Notes under the pieces: model-generated
Seen by the model: the letters and a program-made list of their open reading frames with translations, nothing else
Databases searched by the model: none
What the model was told of the DNA's origin: nothing
Shown here: one piece after another, positions 7,519 to 13,674 of the stretch
Layout of the letters: every line of letters starts with the position of its first letter
Position numbering within the stretch: the first letter of the stretch is position 1
NCBI GenBank assembly: GCA_017477205.1
Contig: JAFUXE010000059.1
Location: forward strand, 1-15,150
DNA: 15,150 bases
Reading direction: 5' to 3'
Source: Alloprevotella sp.
GTDB lineage: Bacteria > Bacteroidota > Bacteroidia > Bacteroidales > Bacteroidaceae
Program-made: the position numbers and the translations under genes

Positions 7519-7560
7519 AACTGATTTTTTTGTGTGAATACTGTTTGCTTTTTGTTAGTT

Positions 7561-7699
7561 GACGAGTTGACAAGTAAACAAGTAGACGAGCTTGCTGCGC
7601 CGCAAAGAGCTTGTTTACTTGTTTACTCGTCCACTGGTTTACTTCTTTTAGTGACGAGCTGCGGCTAGTTTACTCGTTTACTCGTTGGCTTGTTTACTT
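7561..7699. repeat. GTTTACTY octamer repeat cluster, copy B, with a 24-bp hairpin
   Basis: Two blocks of four octamers in perfect register. 7613-7644 reads GTTTACTT, GTTTACTC, GTCCACTG, GTTTACTT. 7668-7699 reads GTTTACTC, GTTTACTC, GTTGGCTT, GTTTACTT. Upstream, 7569-7592 carries the same words inverted and pairs with 7608-7631 along 24 positions, the only exceptions being three G-T wobbles. The cluster lies between the membrane protein gene and the small cysteine-rich frame, and provides that frame's last codons. Confidence 0.85.
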
Positions 7700-7793
7700 T
7701 TGTTAGGTGATTATTGGAAGTTTGAATGCAAACTTTGCGCTTGCAGTAGTGTTCGCATTGGGCACAGATGTCATATCCCAGTGTTGTGGCCAT
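7665..7793 (-). CDS. Candidate small cysteine-rich peptide (42 residues)
   Basis: Reads MATTLGYDICAQCEHYCKRKVC and continues 20 residues to TAG. Four cysteines in the pattern C-x2-C-x3-C-x4-C lie within 13 residues, suggesting a metal-binding or disulphide knuckle. The ATG at 7793 is chosen, although the frame is open far upstream, because a full promoter ends about 22 bases before it. The last residues, KVNKPTSKRVN, are encoded by the second octamer block of the repeat cluster, so the original end of the gene may have been replaced. I know no family for it. It could be a real small protein, a leader peptide for the membrane protein gene, or chance. Confidence 0.4.
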   Translation of the reverse strand: MATTLGYDICAQCEHYCKRKVCIQTSNNHLTKVNKPTSKRVN

Positions 7794-7814
7794 CGTCGTC
7801 TCTGTTTTTGGCTG

Positions 7815-7845
7815 CAAAAGTAGGGGCAATAAAAAGGGTGCACAA
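7815..7845 (-). promoter_or_regulatory. Promoter for the small cysteine-rich frame
   Basis: On the minus strand TTG (7845-7843), 20 bases, then TACTTTTG (7822-7815) match the Bacteroidetes promoter. Transcription would start near 7808, about 15 bases before the ATG at 7793. It points away from the cstA promoter at 8036. Confidence 0.6.
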
Positions 7846-7863
7846 TACTCCGAAAAGAGTATT
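7844..7863. promoter_or_regulatory. Inverted repeat overlapping the -33 box; possible operator
   Basis: AATACTC (7844-7850) and GAGTATT (7857-7863) are perfect 7-bp inverted arms around a 6-base spacer. The left arm covers two bases of the minus-strand -33 box, so a bound repressor could block it. It could also be a weak hairpin on the plus strand, where TTTT follows at 7865-7868. Confidence 0.35.
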
Positions 7864-7943
7864 CTTTTGTGTTTTGTGCTTATCCGTAGGGGGCATGTTT
7901 GTGTGGGGGTATTGCCTGGAATCCGGGCGTATGGGAACCTGAC

Positions 7944-7988
7944 CGGCTCTGCCGCTTGCCACCGCAAGAATCGGCTTTGTCGCTTGCC
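7944..7988 (+). repeat. Short direct repeat, 28-base period
   Basis: CGGCTCTGCCGCTTGCC (7944-7960) and CGGCTTTGTCGCTTGCC (7972-7988) agree at 15 of 17 positions, both differences being C to T. They lie 50-90 bases upstream of the cstA -7 box and could bind a regulator. Apart from this repeat, the inverted repeat at 7844-7863 and the two promoters, 7794-8077 shows nothing further. Confidence 0.35.
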
Positions 7989-8035
7989 GCGACATAAAAA
8001 TAGGGAAATCTGTACTTCTTTTTCATATAATTCTC

Positions 8036-8043
8036 TATATTTG
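8036..8043 (+). promoter_or_regulatory. -7 box (TATATTTG) for cstA
   Basis: TATATTTG followed by GCGGG lies 34 bases before the cstA ATG, a usual arrangement in Bacteroidales. The expected TTTG at -33 is not present. TTCTTTTTC fills that area. Confidence 0.55.
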
Positions 8044-8077
8044 CGGGACAAACGAGAGAATACAATAATAATATAAT

Positions 8078-9505
8078 ATGATATCATTTTCGTTGAGTCT
8101 CCTCCTGCTTGTTGTGGGATACTTCTTCTACGGCAGGCTTGTGGAGCGTGTATTCGGCCCTGACGACCGCAAAACGCCCGCCGTCGCAAAGGCGGACGGC
8201 GTGGACTACATTGTCCTTCCCGGTTGGAAGGTCTTTATGATTCAGTTCCTGAATATTGCCGGCACGGGTCCCATCTTCGGTGCCATCATGGGGGCGAAGT
8301 TCGGTCCCGCGGCCTATTTGTGGATAGTCTTCGGCTGCATCTTTGCCGGTGCCGTCCACGACTACCTCTGCGGCATGCTCTCCATGCGCCACGACGGGGC
8401 AAGCCTGCCGGAACTTGTGGGCGTGTATCTCGGACGCCATGCCAAGACGGTGCTCCTCATCTTCTCCATCGTCGTTCTGCTCATGGTCGGAACGGTGTTC
8501 GTCTATAGTCCCGCCCTCATCCTGGGTGGCATGACGGGTGGCACGCAGGCTTCCATCATGCTTTGGGTGGCCGCCATCTTCTGCTACTACGCGCTGGCGA
8601 CGATGCTGCCCATCGACAAAATTATCGGGAAGATTTATCCGCTCTTCGCCTTCGCCCTGCTCTTCATGGCGGTGGCGCTCGGTGCCGTCCTCTTCGTGAA
8701 ATGGCCAGCACTTCCCGAGGTCTGGGACATGGCGACGACGGAGAACCTCGCACAGCAGCCCGTCTTCCCCTGCCTCTTCATCACGATTGCCTGCGGCGCC
8801 GTGAGCGGTTTCCACGCTACGCAGAGCCCGCTGATGGCGCGTTGCCTCAGCTCGGAACGCAAAGGTCGCCCCGTCTTCTACGGCGCCATGATTACGGAGG
8901 GCGTCGTAGCCCTCATCTGGGCCACGGTGGCCAGCTGGTTCTTCTACGACGGCGGGGCTGCCGAGGTGGGAAGCACGGCGGCGGCGCAAGCCCCTGAAGT
9001 GGTGACGGCTGTTTCCAACAGCTGGCTTGGCATCGTGGGCGGCATCCTTGCCATCCTCGGCGTTGTGGCGGCTCCCATCACCAGTGGCGATACGGCCTTC
9101 CGCTCCGCCCGTCTCATCGTGGCGGACTTCCTCCACTTCAGCCAGCATCCCGTGCGCAACCGCCTGCTTGTCAGCCTCCCGCTCTTCGGCATTGCAGCCC
9201 TGCTGCTGTGGTACAACGTGGCGGACAAGGACGGCTTCAACACCATCTGGAACTATTTCGGCTGGAGCAACCAGACGCTGGCCTGCTTCATGTTGTGGAC
9301 GGCGACGGTGTACCTCGCACGCCGCAGTGGACTGCGCTATCTCATAGCCTTGCTCCCCGCCTTGTTCATGACGATGGTGTGTACCTCCTTCCTCTGCACC
9401 GCCAAGATAGGCTTCGGGCTGGACCTGACGCTCTCCATCGCCATCGGTGCGCTGGCCAGCGGCATCTGTCTGGCATGTTTTATCTATTTTCGCTCAACTT
9501 TATGA
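8078..9505 (+). CDS. cstA: CstA-family transporter (carbon starvation protein, short form)
   Basis: A 475-residue inner-membrane protein with a dozen or so hydrophobic helices. Family landmarks appear in order: PGWKVFMIQFLNIAGTGPIFG (48-68, in a conserved block), AGAVHDYLCGMLSMRHDG (90-107), ACGAVSGFHATQSPLMAR (238-255), ITSGDTAFRSARLIVAD (334-350) and WNYFGWSNQTLA (391-402). Escherichia coli CstA and its relative BtsT take up pyruvate, and CstA is also linked to peptide use. The short form here is common in Bacteroidetes and lacks the long extra C-terminal part of the 700-residue E. coli protein. The start at 8078 follows a TATATTTG box by 34 bases. It ends in TGA overlapping an ATG, but the next gene more likely starts at 9553. 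The substrate is not proven by sequence. Confidence 0.9.
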   Translation: MISFSLSLLLLVVGYFFYGRLVERVFGPDDRKTPAVAKADGVDYIVLPGWKVFMIQFLNIAGTGPIFGAIMGAKFGPAAYLWIVFGCIFAGAVHDYLCGMLSMRHDGASLPELVGVYLGRHAKTVLLIFSIVVLLMVGTVFVYSPALILGGMTGGTQASIMLWVAAIFCYYALATMLPIDKIIGKIYPLFAFALLFMAVALGAVLFVKWPALPEVWDMATTENLAQQPVFPCLFITIACGAVSGFHATQSPLMARCLSSERKGRPVFYGAMITEGVVALIWATVASWFFYDGGAAEVGSTAAAQAPEVVTAVSNSWLGIVGGILAILGVVAAPITSGDTAFRSARLIVADFLHFSQHPVRNRLLVSLPLFGIAALLLWYNVADKDGFNTIWNYFGWSNQTLACFMLWTATVYLARRSGLRYLIALLPALFMTMVCTSFLCTAKIGFGLDLTLSIAIGALASGICLACFIYFRSTL

Positions 9506-9552
9506 AGTTGCTATGTACTATGTATATTATAAACACTTTAACTGATATGATT

Positions 9553-11193
9553 ATGAAAAAGAACATGTTTTTACTGATGGCACTTGTTGCCATCCTGACG
9601 CTGGCGGCTTGTGGAAGCGACAGCGACAGCAGCGGAATCAGCAACATCGTACCGAGCAGCGTGAGGCTGACGGGTGCTAACATCCGCGGCGCCAAGTCGC
9701 TGGCTATTGCCTCAAAGGTTTCGGGCAGCCGCAGCGTGCTTGCCACCCGTGCCGACGGCGAGGCCGAGCAGGTGGATGCCCTCTACAAGGTGTCAGCCGA
9801 CGGTTCGTTCATCGAAGTGACCTACACCTTCAACGTGGAGACGGAAGGCGAGGGCGACGCAGCGGCCGTCATGCAGCAGGTTCAGGCGAATTTGAGGATC
9901 AAGCCCAACTTCATCTTCAAGTTAGGCGACGACTATCTCTGGCTGGCTAACTGCTACTACTATGTGCCGGGCTATGCTGATATGGAGGAAGACGCAGTCA
10001 AGAAAGCCCTGATGAAAATCGTTGGCGACTTCAACGAGGCACACCACGACTCGCATGGCGCCCACTACATCATCCGCAAGAGCGACGGCGCCTTCTTCGA
10101 GTGGAACGTGGCCGACGGTGCCCCTGGCGGCATGTTCCCGATGGACGACGGCTACAACCCGCAGAGCATGGTCAACGGCTGGTTCCATGCCGTGGGCAAC
10201 ACGCTCTATGTGCGCGAATATGGTTGGATGACTTTCCATGACTATCGATTTTATAACAACCAACGCGTGCTGCGTCTCAATATCAACGGCTCAACTATTT
10301 CCAGCCAGCCGGTGACGACAGGTGAGGACAGGATTGTAGGCATCCTGCCTGTCGGCAACAACTTCTGCTTCATCTCGGAAGAATATCAGAACGTTGGTGA
10401 TATGGAGGGTTATGCACCATACATTTATTTCACCCGTACGGGGAAAAAGGTGAAGTTGCAGACACCAGAGCCTACACACGTCAACCAGACACCTCGCGTG
10501 ATTTGGTCGGCCGTGTCGCTGGGTGGTAAACTCTATGCCGTGCGCAACTACCATAGTTTTGATGAGGATAACAATGCATACGACACGATGGGCTACTATA
10601 GCGTGAACATCGACGAGGCCAACCAGACGGCCACGGTAGGCGAGAAGATTGCTGAGGCGGAGGCTTCGGTTGAGTTTGAGAACGACAGGTATTTATACAT
10701 TGGCTATGCCAGCGACAGGACGTCGTACACCTATTTTGCTGAGGTCGGCCAATACAAGCAGTCGGCTAATGACCCAAACACTTATGTACGGGACAGGCAA
10801 ATCTGCACCTTCGATGCCGCGACCGGCACCATCAAGACGCGTCCGCTCCCTGCCCACTACAACGAGAGAATCGATGAATACGTTGACGGCATCGCCTGTA
10901 CGGAGGCCACCGACAAGGGCTTCTACCTCTGCGACCTGTCGAAGGACGAGGCCGAGTACATCACGCTCGACTGGAGCCTGGCGCCCAACTTGCAGTCGAA
11001 GGTGACCTCCATGCAAGCCGTGCACTACGAGATGGGTAACACGTCGCTGAAGTATCGCTGCTCTACCAACGATGGCCGTACCCTCTATGCCTGGGTGCCC
11101 ATCAGCGGCGAGAACCGCGGCAAGGTGGTCGTCCTGGGTGAGACCGACGACATCCAGTCCAACTACGACATCAAGGTTGTGATAGATTTGTAG
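9553..11193 (+). CDS. Large beta-rich lipoprotein of unknown function
   Basis: A 546-residue protein from the ATG at 9553. Upstream in-frame ATGs at 9547 and 9502 are possible, but MKKNMFLLMALVAILTLAAC is a textbook lipoprotein signal with Cys20, followed by GSDSDSSG. The mature part contains recurring short beta-strand patterns with Gly/Asn turns, such as GNTLYVREYG, GGKLYAVRNY, RYLYIGYASD and ICTFDAATGTIK. This suggests a beta-propeller, like other lipoproteins of Bacteroidetes that read out as quantity-tracking propellers. An extra helix-like stretch with EAHHDSHGAHYII carries four histidines within a short span. The cell location should be periplasmic or outer-membrane. It follows cstA by 47 bases with no obvious promoter, so it may be co-transcribed with it. 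I cannot name the family with confidence. Confidence 0.75.
   Translation: MKKNMFLLMALVAILTLAACGSDSDSSGISNIVPSSVRLTGANIRGAKSLAIASKVSGSRSVLATRADGEAEQVDALYKVSADGSFIEVTYTFNVETEGEGDAAAVMQQVQANLRIKPNFIFKLGDDYLWLANCYYYVPGYADMEEDAVKKALMKIVGDFNEAHHDSHGAHYIIRKSDGAFFEWNVADGAPGGMFPMDDGYNPQSMVNGWFHAVGNTLYVREYGWMTFHDYRFYNNQRVLRLNINGSTISSQPVTTGEDRIVGILPVGNNFCFISEEYQNVGDMEGYAPYIYFTRTGKKVKLQTPEPTHVNQTPRVIWSAVSLGGKLYAVRNYHSFDEDNNAYDTMGYYSVNIDEANQTATVGEKIAEAEASVEFENDRYLYIGYASDRTSYTYFAEVGQYKQSANDPNTYVRDRQICTFDAATGTIKTRPLPAHYNERIDEYVDGIACTEATDKGFYLCDLSKDEAEYITLDWSLAPNLQSKVTSMQAVHYEMGNTSLKYRCSTNDGRTLYAWVPISGENRGKVVVLGETDDIQSNYDIKVVIDL
11183..11190 (+). promoter_or_regulatory. Possible -7 box (TAGATTTG) for the fucose operon
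   Basis: TAGATTTG matches TAnnTTTG but lies in the last codons of the lipoprotein gene (VIDL), 65 bases before fucI. No -33 box is evident. The 62-base gap before fucI offers no better candidate, so the operon may start here or be read from upstream. Confidence 0.3.
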
Positions 11194-11255
11194 TACAACA
11201 CTTGCGAAACCTGCAAATGAAAACAGGAAACCAATATAAACACACATAGAATATC

Positions 11256-13031
11256 ATGAGAACTTACCCTAAAATCGGTATTCGCCCCACCATTGACGGA
11301 CGTCAGGGTGGTGTGCGCGAAAGTCTTGAAGAAAAGACGATGAATCTGGCTAAAGCCGTAGCCGAACTCATCACGTCGAACCTGCGAAATGGCGATGGCT
11401 CGCCCGTAGAATGCGTCATTGCCGACGGCACCATCGGCCGCGTGGCCGAAAGTGCTGCCTGCGCAGAGAAGTTTGAGCGCGAAGGCGTGGGAGCCACCAT
11501 CACCGTGACCTCCTGCTGGTGCTACGGCTCCGAGACAATGGACATGAATCCCCACTGGCCGAAGGCTGTCTGGGGTTTCAACGGCACGGAGCGCCCGGGG
11601 GCCGTATATCTTGCCGCCGTTCTCGCAGCCCATGCCCAGAAGGGACTGCCCGCTTTCGGTATCTACGGACATGACGTTCAGGATATTGAGGACAACACCA
11701 TCCCTGCCGACGTGGCAGAGAAGCTGCTGCGCTTCGCCCGTGCCGCGCAGGCCGTGGCCACGATGCGCGGACAGAGCTACCTCAGCATCGGCAGCGTGAC
11801 GATGGGCATCGCTGGCTCTATCGTCGATGACCGCTTCTTCCAGGAATACCTCGGCATGCGCAACGAGAGCGTTGACGAAGTGGAAATCCTGCGCCGCATG
11901 GACGAGGGCATCTACGACAAGGAGGAGTATGCAAAGGCGATGGAATGGGTCGAAAAGTACTGCAAGGTGAACGAAGGATGGGACAAGAACCGCCCCGAGA
12001 AGCAGAAGACGCGCCAGCAGAAGGACGAGGACTGGGAGTTCATTGTGAAGATGACGCTCATCGTTCGCGACCTGATGAAGGGAAATCCCAAGCTCCTGGA
12101 AATGGGATTCAAGGAAGAAAGCCTCGGTCACAACGCCATCGCTGCCGGATTCCAGGGACAGCGCCAGTGGACGGACTGGAAGCCCAACGGCGACTTCACG
12201 GAAGCTCTTCTCAACACAAGCTTCGACTGGAACGGCACGCGCGAACCCATGACGCTCGCCACGGAGAACGACGCCCTGAACTGCACGGCGATGCTCTTCG
12301 GCCATTTGCTCACGAACCAAGCCCAACTGTTCTCCGACGTTCGCACCTACTGGAGCCCGGAGGCCGTGAAGCGCGTAACAGGAAAGGAACTCACCGGTGC
12401 TGCCGCTCCCGGCATCATCCATCTCATCAACTCTGGTGCGACGACGCTGGACGGAACGGGTGCCAGCAAGAGTGCCGACGGCAAGCCCGTGATGAAACCC
12501 TTCTGGGAAATGACACAACAGGATGTGGAAGCTTGCCTCAAGGCTACAAGTTGGATGCCTGCTGACCGCGACTACTTCCGCGGCGGAGGCTTCAGCAGCC
12601 ACTTCAAGAGCGAAGGCGGATGGCCTGCCACGATGATGCGCGTAAACCTCGTGAAAGGCCTCGGCCCCGTGCTGCAGCTCGCAGAGGGCTGGATTGTCGA
12701 TGTGCCCGAGGAAATCCACAGCGTTCTCGACAAGCGCACCGACCCTACGTGGCCCACGACGTGGTTCACGCCGCGCCTTGACCCCGCAAAGGACGCCTTC
12801 AAGGATGTCTATAGCGTCATGAATAACTGGGGCGCCAACCACGGTGCCATCACATACGGCCACATTGGTGCCGACCTTATCACGCTGGCCAGCATCCTGC
12901 GCATTCCTGTCTGCATGCACAATGTGGACGACAAGGACATCTTCCGTCCCGCCGCTTGGAACGCCTTCGGCATGGACAAGGAAGGTGCCGACTATCGTGC
13001 TTGCCAGAACTACGGACCTATTTACAAGTAA
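11256..13031 (+). CDS. fucI: L-fucose isomerase
   Basis: A 591-residue cytoplasmic enzyme, the same length as E. coli FucI, converting L-fucose to L-fuculose (and D-arabinose to D-ribulose). The proposed catalytic and metal residues are in place: Glu337 (LATEND), Asp361 (FSDV) and His529 (GANHG; His528 in E. coli numbering). Family stretches such as [14 protein letters not shown] (15-28), [16 protein letters not shown] (84-99), [19 protein letters not shown] (184-202) and [11 protein letters not shown] (440-450) are intact. It works as a hexamer with Mn2+. Downstream genes follow at 3 and 1 bases, so it leads an operon for fucose use. No fucose regulator gene or transporter is visible in the window. 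Confidence 0.95.
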   Translation: MRTYPKIGIRPTIDGRQGGVRESLEEKTMNLAKAVAELITSNLRNGDGSPVECVIADGTIGRVAESAACAEKFEREGVGATITVTSCWCYGSETMDMNPHWPKAVWGFNGTERPGAVYLAAVLAAHAQKGLPAFGIYGHDVQDIEDNTIPADVAEKLLRFARAAQAVATMRGQSYLSIGSVTMGIAGSIVDDRFFQEYLGMRNESVDEVEILRRMDEGIYDKEEYAKAMEWVEKYCKVNEGWDKNRPEKQKTRQQKDEDWEFIVKMTLIVRDLMKGNPKLLEMGFKEESLGHNAIAAGFQGQRQWTDWKPNGDFTEALLNTSFDWNGTREPMTLATENDALNCTAMLFGHLLTNQAQLFSDVRTYWSPEAVKRVTGKELTGAAAPGIIHLINSGATTLDGTGASKSADGKPVMKPFWEMTQQDVEACLKATSWMPADRDYFRGGGFSSHFKSEGGWPATMMRVNLVKGLGPVLQLAEGWIVDVPEEIHSVLDKRTDPTWPTTWFTPRLDPAKDAFKDVYSVMNNWGANHGAITYGHIGADLITLASILRIPVCMHNVDDKDIFRPAAWNAFGMDKEGADYRACQNYGPIYK

Positions 13032-13034
13032 TGT

Positions 13035-13673
13035 ATGGAAGCAAAACTTAGAGAATTTATCGAGGCTGCGCACCGCTACGGCGATGCGCGCCTCATGCTT
13101 TGCAGCAGCGGCAACCTTTCGTGGCGTCAGGAGGGAGGCCGAGCCCTCGTCTCGGGCACAGGCTCGTGGGTTCCCACCCTTCGTGCCGAACAGGTTGCGC
13201 TCCTCGACATCGCCACGGGCGAGAGCCTCAACGGCGTGAAGCCTTCTATGGAGAGCACCTTCCACCTCGGTGTCCTTCGCGAGCGCAAGGACGTGAACGT
13301 CGTGCTGCACTTCCAGTCGGAATATGCCACGGCGATTGCCTGCATGAAGGAACCCCCTGCAGATTTCAACGTGACGGCTGAGGTTCCTGTGCATGTGGGG
13401 TGCGAAATTCCCGTGGTTCCCTACTTCCGTCCCGGTTCTCCGCAGCTGGCGGAAGCCGTCGTAGAGGCGATGAAATCGCACAATTCCATACTTCTTGCCA
13501 AGCATGGGCAGGTCGTATGCGGACGCGATTTCGACGACGTATTCCAGCGTGCCACCTTCTTCGAGATGGCGTGCCGCATTCTTGTGGAGACGGGTTGCCA
13601 GGCGTGCACGCTGACACAGGAGGAAGTGCAGCAGCTCATCCGCGACTTCAACCTTTCGCCTTACTTCAACTAA
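13035..13673 (+). CDS. fucA: Class II aldolase, L-fuculose-1-phosphate aldolase
   Basis: A 212-residue enzyme (E. coli FucA has 215) that splits L-fuculose 1-phosphate into dihydroxyacetone phosphate and L-lactaldehyde. SSGNLS (24-29) and SGTG (40-43) are the phosphate-binding loops. Glu73 (SMEST) is the catalytic acid/base, and the zinc ligands are expected at His92, position 94 and His157 (AKHG). Position 94 is Gln: the usual His-x-His reads HFQ. The rest of the fold is intact and the gene sits tightly between fucI and the kinase, so it is probably functional with an altered metal site. It starts at ATG 13035, 3 bases after the fucI stop. Confidence 0.85.
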   Translation: MEAKLREFIEAAHRYGDARLMLCSSGNLSWRQEGGRALVSGTGSWVPTLRAEQVALLDIATGESLNGVKPSMESTFHLGVLRERKDVNVVLHFQSEYATAIACMKEPPADFNVTAEVPVHVGCEIPVVPYFRPGSPQLAEAVVEAMKSHNSILLAKHGQVVCGRDFDDVFQRATFFEMACRILVETGCQACTLTQEEVQQLIRDFNLSPYFN

Positions 13674-13674
13674 C

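Noticed and set aside
6443..7537. Plus-strand open frame of 364 residues opposite the lipoprotein and membrane protein
   Set aside because: The minus strand gives a clear lipoprotein signal with its own promoter and four clean hydrophobic helices. The plus frame crosses both genes and the gap between them without any motif.
7561..7699. Repeat cluster as a CRISPR array
   Set aside because: The units are 8 bases with no spacers and no cas genes nearby. It is a simple tandem repeat.
7794..8189. Upstream extension of the small cysteine-rich frame to a 174-residue protein
   Set aside because: It would run through the cstA start, its promoter and the minus-strand promoter at 7815-7845. The extra residues have no protein-like pattern.
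8084..9148. Minus-strand open frame of 354 residues over cstA
   Set aside because: It is extremely rich in His, Glu, Asp and Arg, antisense to conserved transmembrane segments, and not protein-like.
9208..9552. Long N-terminal extension of the large lipoprotein from 9208
   Set aside because: It overlaps the conserved end of cstA in another frame. A canonical lipoprotein signal starts at 9553.
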